Part shown: positions 1 through 7,261 of the stretch, piece by piece | How the letters are laid out: each line of letters begins with the position of its first letter | Numbering within the stretch: the stretch's first letter is position 1 | Assembly (NCBI GenBank): GCA_946624335.1 | Contig: CAMOSA010000009.1 | Coordinates: 1-27,731 of the forward strand | Direction of reading: 5' to 3' | Origin: an uncultured Prevotellaceae bacterium | GTDB lineage: Bacteria > Bacteroidota > Bacteroidia > Bacteroidales > Bacteroidaceae | Length of the DNA stretch: 27,731 nt | Notes under the pieces: model-generated | Told to the model about the DNA's origin: nothing | Database searches by the model: none | What the model saw: the letters and a program-made list of their open reading frames with translations, nothing else | Made by a program: the position numbers and the translations under genes

Positions 1-269
1 TGGCCGGCGTGAAGAGCAACAGCGCCCTGCTCGCACAGATCCTCAACAAGGACTATGTCGCCGCAGCTGCCACGCTGGCTGGCATCAAGAACGCCGATGC
101 GTACACCGCTTACCTCAAGGCTATCCTCGGCGCACGCCAGGGTAATGCCGAGACGGTCGTCAGCGGCCTCAGCAGTGCCATCCAGCAGAACCCGTCGCTG
201 GCAGCACGCGCAGCCAAGGATCTCGAGTTCGCTCAGTACGCACAGCAGATTGCCGGACTGCTGAAGTAA
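1..269 (+). CDS. C-terminal end of a TPR-type (probably exported) protein, truncated by the window edge
   Basis: The reading frame is open from the first bases and ends with TAA at 267-269, so only about the last 89 residues are visible. A GTG at 9 could be read as a start, but the frame continues upstream and the sequence reads like the middle of a protein, so I treat it as 5'-truncated. The residues are alanine-rich helical repeats (NKDYVAAAATLAG, DAYTAYLKAILGARQGN, SLAARAAKDLEFAQYAQQ), which resembles the end of the Bacteroidales TPR/OmpA-associated outer membrane proteins. The full domain content lies outside the window, so the family call rests on pattern memory only. The next gene starts 50 nt downstream on the same strand. 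Confidence 0.6.
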   Translation, partial: AGVKSNSALLAQILNKDYVAAAATLAGIKNADAYTAYLKAILGARQGNAETVVSGLSSAIQQNPSLAARAAKDLEFAQYAQQIAGLLK

Positions 270-288
270 CCGGCATCCAACATTAAAC

Positions 289-368
289 AATAATAGATAA
301 TAAATAATAGACACAGCCATGACGTCATTCTGCCACTTGACAAAGTCTGTTATTTATTATCTATTATT
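289..368 (+). promoter_or_regulatory. 24-bp inverted repeat with a start codon in its loop
   Basis: Positions 289-312 and 345-368 are reverse complements over 24 nt with a single mismatch that becomes a G.U pair in RNA. The loop (313-344, 32 nt) contains the ATG at 319 of the downstream lipoprotein gene. The left arm is intergenic; the right arm is coding and supplies the hydrophobic residues of the signal sequence (VIYYLLFFIF). The arms are made of AT-rich units such as AATAATAGATAATAAATAA. The structure is seen directly; a role in translation is inference. Confidence 0.8.
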
Positions 369-1287
369 TTTTATATTCGCCCTTGCAGCCGTTTGCTGTA
401 CGGACCCCTACAGTTTCCGCATCAAGGGCAGTATCGTCAACCTTCGTCAGGCTGACTTTCTCATCTACAGCCTCGACGGCGGCCTCAAGACCATCGACAC
501 GATTCACGTCATTGACGGCAGCTTCGACTGGCAGGCGCCGCTGAACGAGGAGGCGACCTTTCACATCATCTTCCCCAACCAGAGCGAACAGGTTGTCTTC
601 GGAGAGCCGGGGCGCACGGCACGCATCGAAGGCGATGCCAATGAGCTCAGGGCTATCCGCGTAACAGGCACCGATGACAACGAAGCACTGACGGAGTTCC
701 GCATGGCACACCTCAGCGTGACACCGCGCCAGCTGAAGGAAGCGATGGAAAGCTACATCGACCGGAACCCCGACAGCCATGTCAGCGTTTACATGCAACG
801 TCAGCTGACGATGCAGGACATCAGCTATTCACGCCTGAAGGTAGGCCAGCGACTGCCCAAAATCATCCTCCCGCCCGATGACATCACAGGCGGTGACACG
901 CTAAGGTTAGACATCGGGCGCCCTGTGCTGCTCATCTTCTGGGCCTCGTGGCATCGCGAGAGCACATCCAGCTTCTTCGACATACAACGCATCAAGCGCC
1001 AAGTCGCCGACCTTCCGGCGTCACGCAAGTTACGCCCCATAAGCGTCAGCCTCGACCTGAATCCCGAGGACTACCGCACGACATGCCGCTTCGACTCCGT
1101 CACATGGGAGTCACGCTGCTATCGCCAGTCATGGAGCACGCCCATCGTCGAGCAGCTCGGCATACGAGATCTGCCCTATTATGTCCTCACCGATGACAGC
1201 CTGCGCATCATAGCCCTCGGCACCCATTGGAAGAACGACATACAAGCCTCCGCCACTAATGTGATTTTCCCGGTGCAGAAGAAGTGA
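319..1287 (+). CDS. DUF4369-like lipoprotein with a cysteine-less thioredoxin-like domain
   Basis: 322 residues. The N-terminus has a hydrophobic stretch (about 10-25) ending in a lipobox-like LAAVCC, so the protein is probably lipidated at Cys26 or Cys27. Residues about 33-130 look like the beta-rich DUF4369 domain common in Bacteroidales TlpA-like proteins (FRIKGSIVNL, FDWQAPL). Residues about 175-320 have the thioredoxin/AhpC-like pattern 'GRPVLLIFWASW', but where the family has WCxxC this protein reads W211-HRES. It therefore lacks both redox cysteines and is unlikely to be a disulfide oxidoreductase; a structural or binding role is inferred. The ATG lies in the loop of a long stem-loop. 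The 3' end overlaps the convergent xerD gene by 32 nt. The fully functional relative at 5630-6739 keeps WCGPC. Confidence 0.75.
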   Translation: MTSFCHLTKSVIYYLLFFIFALAAVCCTDPYSFRIKGSIVNLRQADFLIYSLDGGLKTIDTIHVIDGSFDWQAPLNEEATFHIIFPNQSEQVVFGEPGRTARIEGDANELRAIRVTGTDDNEALTEFRMAHLSVTPRQLKEAMESYIDRNPDSHVSVYMQRQLTMQDISYSRLKVGQRLPKIILPPDDITGGDTLRLDIGRPVLLIFWASWHRESTSSFFDIQRIKRQVADLPASRKLRPISVSLDLNPEDYRTTCRFDSVTWESRCYRQSWSTPIVEQLGIRDLPYYVLTDDSLRIIALGTHWKNDIQASATNVIFPVQKK

Positions 1288-2182
1288 TATTCCTTGGGTG
1301 ATGCTCAAGGATCTCCTGCCGCAGATGCGAACGGTCGACGTGCATATAGATCTCCGTCGTACCTATTTCCTCGTGCCCGAGCATCTCTTGTATAGCCCTT
1401 AAGTTAGCACCTCCTTCCAGCAGATGCGTCGCAAAGCTGTGCCGGAAGGTATGTGGCGAAACGGTCGAACGTATGCCGACCTTCAGGCATAACTCCTTAA
1501 CGATATGAAAAACCGTGATGCGCGAGAGCGATGATCCCCTTCGACAGCTCACGAAGACGAAATCCTCATACCCGGGACGGATACGTACGAGATCACGGTC
1601 GGCAAACCATCGGTTCAACTCGTCTATAGCGCGCTGCGAAATAGGCACCAGCCTTTCCTTCTTGCCTTTTCCATGCACGCGGATGAAGCCTTCGTCAAGG
1701 AACAGATCGCTGATCTTCAAGCCGCAGAGCTCACTGACACGCAGGCCGCAACTGTAGAGAGTCTCCAGAATCGCCCTGTCACGCTGACCCTCTGTCTTCG
1801 TCATATCTATACTATCAATGAGCAAGTCAATCTCCTCAAGCGAAAGAACATCAGGCAACCGTTCGCCACGCGCCGGCGATTCCAGCAGCACCGTAGGGTC
1901 ATCCGTCACCTCACGCTCCATCGTCAGGAAGTGATAGAAGGATCGCACGCCGGAGAGTATGCGCGAGATACTTCGGTTGGATATACCGATATCCATCAGC
2001 GTTGCCGAGAAAGTCTGGAGGTGGGACAACTGCACGTCGCGATAGCCTACGCCCTCTCGGTCCAGGAAGCCCAGCAACTTGTCGAGATCCTTGGAATAGG
2101 CATCGACAGTGTTCTCTGAGAAATTACGTTCGAGCCTCAGGTACTGAAAATAACGGCGAATGACGGGATCGGTGTTACTCAT
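1256..2182 (-). CDS. xerD: Tyrosine site-specific recombinase XerD
   Basis: 308 residues, normal length for XerC/XerD. The N-terminal SAM-like core-binding domain (about 3-90) is followed by the catalytic domain. The full active site is present: Arg148 (GLRVSEL), Lys172 (GKGKKERLVP), His244 and Arg247 (SPHTFRHSFATHLL), His270 (EMLGHEEIGTTEIY) and the nucleophile Tyr279. As I recall, this is the same numbering as Escherichia coli XerD. With XerC it resolves chromosome dimers at dif near the terminus, coordinated by FtsK. XerC and other tyrosine recombinases are the alternatives, but there is no mobile-element context. The start codon overlaps the stop of the upstream alpha-galactosidase gene (ATGA), so translation is probably coupled. 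The 3' end overlaps the convergent lipoprotein gene by 32 nt. Confidence 0.9.
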   Translation of the reverse strand: MSNTDPVIRRYFQYLRLERNFSENTVDAYSKDLDKLLGFLDREGVGYRDVQLSHLQTFSATLMDIGISNRSISRILSGVRSFYHFLTMEREVTDDPTVLLESPARGERLPDVLSLEEIDLLIDSIDMTKTEGQRDRAILETLYSCGLRVSELCGLKISDLFLDEGFIRVHGKGKKERLVPISQRAIDELNRWFADRDLVRIRPGYEDFVFVSCRRGSSLSRITVFHIVKELCLKVGIRSTVSPHTFRHSFATHLLEGGANLRAIQEMLGHEEIGTTEIYMHVDRSHLRQEILEHHPRNITSSAPGKSH

Positions 2183-3957
2183 TGTCGCGGCACCACGTAT
2201 TTTTTCTTGTCCTTGATATATAAGCCTTGGGAGCGAGCGGCACCGACACGACGGCCGGCGATATCGTAGACGGCATCCCCTGCACCTTCACCTCGTTGGC
2301 GCACACTGACGTTCTCGATAGCATCGGCCTCCAAAAGCTCGAGCTCGACACAGTCGATATCCGGCATCCACGCCGAAGCATTGTCCAATCGGATGGTATT
2401 CATGCCAGCTTCGAGATGAATCGTCTGCGAACGACGCCCGAGGCGATCAAAACCGCCGGAGTTGAGACTGGTGAGGTTACGCACGAGTGTCCCGTTGACG
2501 CTGAGGCGTGCGGAGCGATTCTCGCCACTGGAAAAGCTGAGGGTAAGCTTGTAGCGCCCGCCTGTCGGGCTGAACACATTACGCCATTCCAGATAATTGT
2601 CGGCGCTTTTGCCGAGCCATCCCACCTTACAGCCTCCAGAACAGAAAGCAGCGCCATCGTCGTAAGTGCCACTGGGCAGGACCTGATTGTTGGTGATTTC
2701 CTGATAGTTGCCGATGAAGGCCGTCTCGGCCTCGTAGAGCGTGCGTTCCAGACGCTGTTCTGCCGTGGCACGATAGATGGCTGTGCCGTGAGCAGGCAGG
2801 GTGACGTCGAAGCGTTCCTTGGCACTACCCGCATCGCGCTTGAGGACAAGGTCGCGCAAGACCACTGTACCGCCGAGATCCATCGCGTCGAAGCGGACAC
2901 TGACAGTCTGTTCTTCGTCGGTGGGATTGTACACAGCGAACGCTCGCGTATTGCCCTGCAGTTCCTCGATATCTTTTACCAATACATAGCAGCCGCCTTC
3001 GCGCTGACAGACGTATGCCTGCAGATGCAACGGGTCCTGATTGAGGGCTATGAGTTCCCTGTTCTTCAACAGATTGAGCGCCGATGACCGGATATTCGAC
3101 AAATCACATCCGATGAGCAAGGGCGAGCTCATGATACACCAGAGCCCGAAATGGGTCCGATCTTCCGTGAGCGTCATCGAACGTCCCACCTCGAGCATGT
3201 CCATATCGTTGTAGTGACCATCGTGGCAGTAGGCGCTGAGGTAGAGATTCTCCTTGATGATACCCTTCACGCTCTCCCAGCCGTCGTAGATATCGCCCGT
3301 GGTGCGCCATGAGACGGCGACGTCACTGATCCACGTCCCTGGATAGGCCCACCGGCAGGCATTCATTCGCACATCAGTGCGACCCGTATTCTTTATGGCT
3401 TCGGCGATGGCCGTGTAGCGCTCGCGTTCGTCGAGGACGAGGTGATCCTCGTTGTGGTAATAGGAGCCGCCGCAGAAGTCGACCTTGATGAAGTCGAAGC
3501 CTAAGTCCTTGAAGAAGAAATCTGCATCTTGTTGGTCGTGCTCGTAGAGCCCGACACCTTTACCTATGACATCGCCGTTGAACATACTCCCGCACGTGTT
3601 GCGACCGGCGTCGGAGTAGATTCCGGCTTTCAGCCCCTTGGTGTGGATATAGTCCACGGTGCCCTTCAGCCCGTTGGGGAAGCGCGTAGGATGAATCAGC
3701 AAGTGCCCTGTCTCAGGATCACGGCCGCCAAAATAACCGTCATCGATATTGATGTACTGATAGCCGCAAGCCTTCAGTCCTTTACTGACCATAGCATTGG
3801 CTTGCTGACGAATGAGATTATCGTTGATGTTAACGCCATAGGTGTTCCACGACGACCACCCCATCGTTGGGCCTTCGGTTTCCTCTTGAGCGGTTAATGG
3901 CAATGGGAGGATGGAGAGGCAAGAAATCAAAAAGAAAGAGCATTGTAATCGGTTCAT
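2179..3957 (-). CDS. Secreted GH27 alpha-galactosidase with a C-terminal CBM35-like module and sorting-type tail
   Basis: 592 residues. A signal peptide (about 1-23, ending LTAQ) is followed by the GH27 (beta/alpha)8 catalytic domain at about 31-310: MGWSSWNTYG, INIDDGYF, the nucleophile Asp160 in FIKVDFCGG and the acid/base Asp253 in HYNDMDMLEVG, with SSPLLIGCDL downstream. A beta-sandwich C-domain covers about 320-400. Residues about 406-542 look like a galactose-binding-fold carbohydrate module (YEAETAFIGN ... GMNTIRLDN ... DIDCVEL), CBM35-like. The last 30 residues (VYDIAGRR ... GLYIKDKKKYVVPRQ) match the tail seen in two other secreted proteins of this window. The enzyme removes terminal alpha-galactosyl units from host or dietary glycans, in the periplasm or at the surface. 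It ends in the ATGA shared with xerD. Confidence 0.92.
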   Translation of the reverse strand: MNRLQCSFFLISCLSILPLPLTAQEETEGPTMGWSSWNTYGVNINDNLIRQQANAMVSKGLKACGYQYINIDDGYFGGRDPETGHLLIHPTRFPNGLKGTVDYIHTKGLKAGIYSDAGRNTCGSMFNGDVIGKGVGLYEHDQQDADFFFKDLGFDFIKVDFCGGSYYHNEDHLVLDERERYTAIAEAIKNTGRTDVRMNACRWAYPGTWISDVAVSWRTTGDIYDGWESVKGIIKENLYLSAYCHDGHYNDMDMLEVGRSMTLTEDRTHFGLWCIMSSPLLIGCDLSNIRSSALNLLKNRELIALNQDPLHLQAYVCQREGGCYVLVKDIEELQGNTRAFAVYNPTDEEQTVSVRFDAMDLGGTVVLRDLVLKRDAGSAKERFDVTLPAHGTAIYRATAEQRLERTLYEAETAFIGNYQEITNNQVLPSGTYDDGAAFCSGGCKVGWLGKSADNYLEWRNVFSPTGGRYKLTLSFSSGENRSARLSVNGTLVRNLTSLNSGGFDRLGRRSQTIHLEAGMNTIRLDNASAWMPDIDCVELELLEADAIENVSVRQRGEGAGDAVYDIAGRRVGAARSQGLYIKDKKKYVVPRQ

Positions 3958-4296
3958 GACTTAGATAAAATAATAATGATAGTAACTTCAGTGTTTTTAT
4001 CACCGCTTTTCCACTGTAGTCAACGCTGCTGAGGACAGCGGGACGGCCGTTGGTTTCATGACGAGCGATGAGCTGATGAGCGCCAGCGTTAAGGCCGACG
4101 ACGGTAGAGGCAATAGACAGCCAAAGTTGTGCGCATCAAGCGCGGCTTGCCCGCCGGTAGTCAAGCGGAGGTCGTGGTGACATTGACGACCTCGTGTTCT
4201 CCTCCCTCGCCATTGCAAACGAGAGAGATAATATGATCAGCGAGGTTGAAGTCCACGAGGCCGTATTCATTCCACAGCTGTCCGTAACCACCGCTG
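3958..4296 (-). other. Long leader or degraded-gene region upstream of the alpha-galactosidase
   Basis: About 340 nt between a promoter-like box and the alpha-galactosidase start carry no intact gene. Read on the minus strand there are coding-looking blocks in different frames. One near 4300-4160 reads GYGQLWNEYGLVDFNLADHI and ends at a stop; another near 4125-3990 contains VVGLNAGAHQLIARHETNG. The frame changes and stops suggest a frameshifted gene remnant, but the family is not recognised. A 72-residue open frame at 4000-4218 uses a different frame from these blocks and is probably spurious. Confidence 0.35.
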
Positions 4297-4304
4297 CAAA
4301 GTTA
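4297..4304 (-). promoter_or_regulatory. Promoter -7 box (TAACTTTG)
   Basis: On the minus strand the box TAACTTTG fits the Bacteroidetes consensus TAnnTTTG. A TTTG on the same strand (4329-4332) is 24 nt away, slightly more than the usual 19-21, so the -33 element is weak. It would drive the alpha-galactosidase-xerD pair with a leader of more than 300 nt. Confidence 0.45.
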
Positions 4305-4339
4305 GCCTTTTTCTACCATATAAGAACACAAAAGGTGTC

Positions 4340-4382
4340 TCAAAAATAATAACAGGTGTCTCAATTCATGATTCTACACCTG
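4340..4382 (-). terminator. Hairpin terminator after the methyltransferase operon
   Basis: Just past the stop codon at 4389, the minus strand forms CAGGTGT, a 16-nt loop and ACACCTG (4382-4376 with 4359-4353), followed by the T-rich tract TTATTATTTTT. This fits an intrinsic terminator, though the loop is large. The element AGGTGTCTCAA (plus strand) occurs twice, at 4333-4343 and 4354-4364, so a protein-binding direct repeat is an alternative. Confidence 0.55.
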
Positions 4383-4388
4383 TCTTTA

Positions 4389-5621
4389 TCAGCTTTGGCT
4401 CACCCTCTCCACCTTCAACAGGCATCGTTGCCCGTCACTCAAGGTAGTCGCTACAAGATGTATATCGCCACCTTCACGCAACTGCAACTGTCGGCGTAGA
4501 GCTACGGCCGTGAGTGGGAAACCCCGAACGGTGATGTCGGCACTTGTCGCTCCGTTCAGCAATTCACGGAGCGAGCGCTTGGCAAAGGAAGACTGCTGCA
4601 CCACACGCCACGTCCGCCCAGGGAAGGACGTCAGCAGCGTGTCGGACGTATAGAGGTGCGCGTGCATCGAAAGCTTGCGGACAGGGAAACGCTGACAAAT
4701 CGTCTTATAGGCACCACCCTTTAGGATACTGGCATTAGGTTCATAGAGATAGCCTGCCACATCATCCGCCAGCATCAGCGGAGCAACAGCTTCATCGGAG
4801 CGAGTGAAGTCATAGGTGCAACTTACTAAGCCCGAGGGGGTGAGATCGACACACGTAATAGGGATCTCGTCAACGGGAATATGTGCCGCTTGTCGCAGCA
4901 GCAGCAACAGTTCCTTACACTCGCCAGCGACGCTGACAACGTGTACCTCGACGACTCCGTGCAACGCACGTATGGCTGCCGTGAGATCAAGCATTGGCGA
5001 GAGCTTGACAACGACGAGGCGTGCCGCGTGACACAGCTGTTCTTGCAGATGACATACATCAGGCACACAATCTTCGATGAGCGAAACCTTGCGCCCGGCA
5101 GAGTCACGACGAGCCGGGTCGATCATGATAACGTCTACCGGTGCTGGAGCTTCGGCAGAAGAGGACAGATCCTCCAGTGCCTCCTCTGCCGTCGTACAGC
5201 GTACCTCGGCAGCGGATAGGCCCAGAAGGGGCAAGTTATGGCGGGCAAGCTCGCAAAGGTCTGCATTAATGTCGACATAGACAGCCCGTGTGAACAGTGA
5301 TGCCATGGCAGCAAAGTCAACGCCAAAACCTGCGGTAAGATCCACAAACGTGGCATCACGTCGATCCATGTGCCGCGCCACGACACAACGCTTATAGGTC
5401 GCCGTTGCCTCGCTCGAGCACTGTTCGAGATTGAGCCGAGGAGGAAACAGCAGGCCGTCAGTAGCTGCCCACAACGGTAGTTTGCGGGCAGCTATCTGAC
5501 GGCCTTCTATCTGCTGTAAGGCAGCGCGCAGGTCTACATCGGCGGGCACGCGGCGCAACGCCAACTGGCGGACATCGTCGCCGGCATGTTCGTTCACGAA
5601 GGCCTGCGTAGCTGTGTTCAT
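4389..5621 (-). CDS. SAM-dependent methyltransferase with THUMP-like domain (PG_1098 family)
   Basis: 410 residues. Residues about 88-215 form a class I Rossmann methyltransferase core: motif I TFVDLTAGFGVD (91-102), the acidic end of strand 2 YVDIN (115-119), and the motif IV-like MIDPARRD (166-173), followed by VVVKLSPMLDL. The DPARR signature and the layout (helical N-terminus, methyltransferase core, ferredoxin-like and THUMP-like C-terminal parts) match the Bacteroidetes family represented by Porphyromonas PG_1098. A nucleic-acid (probably RNA) substrate is inferred from the THUMP-like region; the target base is not known to me. The gene starts 8 nt after the TlpA-like gene ends, so it is very likely in the same operon, and a hairpin terminator follows it. 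Confidence 0.82.
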   Translation of the reverse strand: MNTATQAFVNEHAGDDVRQLALRRVPADVDLRAALQQIEGRQIAARKLPLWAATDGLLFPPRLNLEQCSSEATATYKRCVVARHMDRRDATFVDLTAGFGVDFAAMASLFTRAVYVDINADLCELARHNLPLLGLSAAEVRCTTAEEALEDLSSSAEAPAPVDVIMIDPARRDSAGRKVSLIEDCVPDVCHLQEQLCHAARLVVVKLSPMLDLTAAIRALHGVVEVHVVSVAGECKELLLLLRQAAHIPVDEIPITCVDLTPSGLVSCTYDFTRSDEAVAPLMLADDVAGYLYEPNASILKGGAYKTICQRFPVRKLSMHAHLYTSDTLLTSFPGRTWRVVQQSSFAKRSLRELLNGATSADITVRGFPLTAVALRRQLQLREGGDIHLVATTLSDGQRCLLKVERVSQS

Positions 5622-5629
5622 CGCTGTGC

Positions 5630-6739
5630 TTATTTCAGCAGTTCCTCGATCTTAGCCGCGAGTTCTTCGCCGCGAACATCACGAGCAACGATCTTGCCAT
5701 CCTTAATCAGGACGGTGGCGGGTATAGCGCGAACGCCATAGAGCGCAGCGCCCTCACACTCCCAACCCTTAAGGTCGGAAATCTGAGGCCAGGCCATACC
5801 GAGGTCGGCAATAGCCTTCTTCCACGCTTCAGCATCTTGGTCGAGGCTGACGCCAATGATGTCGAAGCCCTGAGCGTGGAACTTATCATAGGCGGCCTTC
5901 ACGTTGGGCATCTCCTGACGGCAGGGACCGCACCAGCTGGCCCAGAAGTCAATCATGAGCACTTTGGCTTGCGCAGCGACCTCGCTGACGCTGAGCTCTC
6001 CGCCCTCGGGGGTTGCGGCCTTGATATCCTTGAAAGCCTTTCCGACAGCTGTCTCAGCCTTCACGTCGTAGACCTCCTTGAGGCTGCTGAGGCGCTCTGT
6101 CATCAAATCTGCAGGCACAGCGGCAATGAACTCCATGACCTTTGCATCGTCAAGGATGCTGGCGAACTGTGTGAGGTAGTGAACGCCGGCTACATTGTTG
6201 ATATTCTGCTGGATGAACTCCGTGTATGCGGCCACCATCTTGTCCTGCAAGCTGTTGAGCTGCTTCTCGGCATTGGCCTTGGCCTCGTCAGTGGCATCTG
6301 CGGACTGCAGGACACCAAAAATCGACTCGGCTTTCTTATTCATGTCAAACTCAAGCTGTCCGAGCTTCGTCATAGCCTCATTGGCCGGTGTGCCAGACAC
6401 CTCGGCTACGGTGTTCTCGGCCGTGTCGAGCTTGACGGTAATCTCTGCGTTCTCCAGCGCTACTTGCGTAGCTATGCTGAGGTCAGCATTAGCAGCGGAC
6501 TTCCAGATGATATAGCGCATAGCGGCAGTGTCTTGAACGCCGGTGAAGACGAACTGGCCATTCTTGACGACCGTGGTCTGGAGGGTGTCGACATCGAACA
6601 TCCCAAGGACACTGGCCATGATGACGGTGTCACCATCCTGAGCACCCGTAGCGGTACCCGTAATCTTGTAACCGTTACTCTGGCAAGCTGCGATACACAA
6701 AGCGAGTGCGATGGCAGCGAAGGAAAAAAGCTTTTTCAT
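5630..6739 (-). CDS. TlpA-like thiol:disulfide lipoprotein (DUF4369 plus thioredoxin domain)
   Basis: 369 residues. The signal peptide ends in the lipobox LCIAAC with Cys19 as the probable lipidation site. Residues about 24-120 are a DUF4369 domain (YKITGTATGAQDGDTVIMAS), about 120-240 are helical, and about 245-369 form an AhpC/TlpA-type thioredoxin domain with the active site W269-CGPC and the cis-proline loop RAIPATVLI. The family acts on disulfides of envelope proteins, facing the periplasm. It sits 76 nt after ybeY and 8 nt before the methyltransferase gene. I see no TAnnTTTG box in the 76-nt gap, so transcription from the sufC promoter is plausible. Confidence 0.88.
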   Translation of the reverse strand: MKKLFSFAAIALALCIAACQSNGYKITGTATGAQDGDTVIMASVLGMFDVDTLQTTVVKNGQFVFTGVQDTAAMRYIIWKSAANADLSIATQVALENAEITVKLDTAENTVAEVSGTPANEAMTKLGQLEFDMNKKAESIFGVLQSADATDEAKANAEKQLNSLQDKMVAAYTEFIQQNINNVAGVHYLTQFASILDDAKVMEFIAAVPADLMTERLSSLKEVYDVKAETAVGKAFKDIKAATPEGGELSVSEVAAQAKVLMIDFWASWCGPCRQEMPNVKAAYDKFHAQGFDIIGVSLDQDAEAWKKAIADLGMAWPQISDLKGWECEGAALYGVRAIPATVLIKDGKIVARDVRGEELAAKIEELLK

Positions 6740-6815
6740 TTCTTTGACTGTTTGGTTTAATAATTGGACTTCAAGTGTTGTCTATCTTTGAGTCTGATGA
6801 CCATGTGTGTCCAGA

Positions 6816-7241
6816 TTATGGCAAATGAAAGCTTGCCATGCTCAGGGCACGGTCCTCAGCGGCTTCCATCAGTTCGCGTTCCCCGGGGCCTTTATCATTG
6901 ATTCCACAGAGATGAAGGATTCCGTGGATGATGACGCGATGCAACTCGCGAGCATAGGGCACGCCGAGAGCCTCAGCATTGCTGCGAACGGTGTCTAAGC
7001 TGATGATGAGGTCACCCGCGATGACGTGTGGTGTGCTATCGTCAAACGTAATAATATCGGTATAGTAGTCGTGCTGGAGATATTGGCGGTTCACACGCAG
7101 GATTTCCTCGTCATCGACGAAGACGTAAGCAATCTCGCCGACCCGACGATCATAACTTGCTGCAACGGTTCTCACCCACGACCGAATGGCCGAGGGATCG
7201 ATGTCTGGCATCGCAACGGATATCGTTTGGAAACTGATCAC
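6816..7241 (-). CDS. ybeY: Endoribonuclease / rRNA maturation factor YbeY
   Basis: 141 residues, the usual size. The UPF0054 signature is present: ELHRVIIHGILHLCG with metal ligands His106 and His110. At the third ligand position (canonical H-x3-H-x5-H) this protein has Asp116 (GINDK), which I recall as common in Bacteroidetes YbeY. The upstream part keeps the family pattern DYYTDIITFDD and VIAGDLIISLDTV. YbeY acts in 16S rRNA 3'-end maturation and ribosome quality control in the cytoplasm. It begins 20 nt after sufD ends, which points to co-transcription with sufCD. Confidence 0.93.
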   Translation of the reverse strand: MISFQTISVAMPDIDPSAIRSWVRTVAASYDRRVGEIAYVFVDDEEILRVNRQYLQHDYYTDIITFDDSTPHVIAGDLIISLDTVRSNAEALGVPYARELHRVIIHGILHLCGINDKGPGERELMEAAEDRALSMASFHLP

Positions 7242-7261
7242 GGACAGATTCTTTGATGTTA

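Noticed and set aside
1256..2182. Tyrosine recombinase as the integrase of a mobile element
   Set aside because: It matches XerD in length and active-site positions, sits by housekeeping genes, and no attachment repeats or cargo adjoin it.
2227..3087. 286-codon plus-strand open frame
   Set aside because: Antisense to the GH27 gene, whose catalytic and carbohydrate-binding parts are intact on the minus strand.
4000..4218. 72-codon minus-strand open frame as a gene
   Set aside because: Arginine-rich start, no motif, and other frames in the same stretch look more protein-like, so it is not a credible gene.
5837..6760. 307-codon plus-strand open frame
   Set aside because: It lies antisense to the TlpA-like gene, has no recognisable domain, and mirrors the codon pattern of the real gene, which has a lipobox and WCGPC.
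6818..6839. ATGGCAA/TTGCCAT inverted repeat at the ybeY end as a terminator
   Set aside because: It overlaps the last codons of ybeY and is not followed by a T-run; the downstream genes look co-transcribed.
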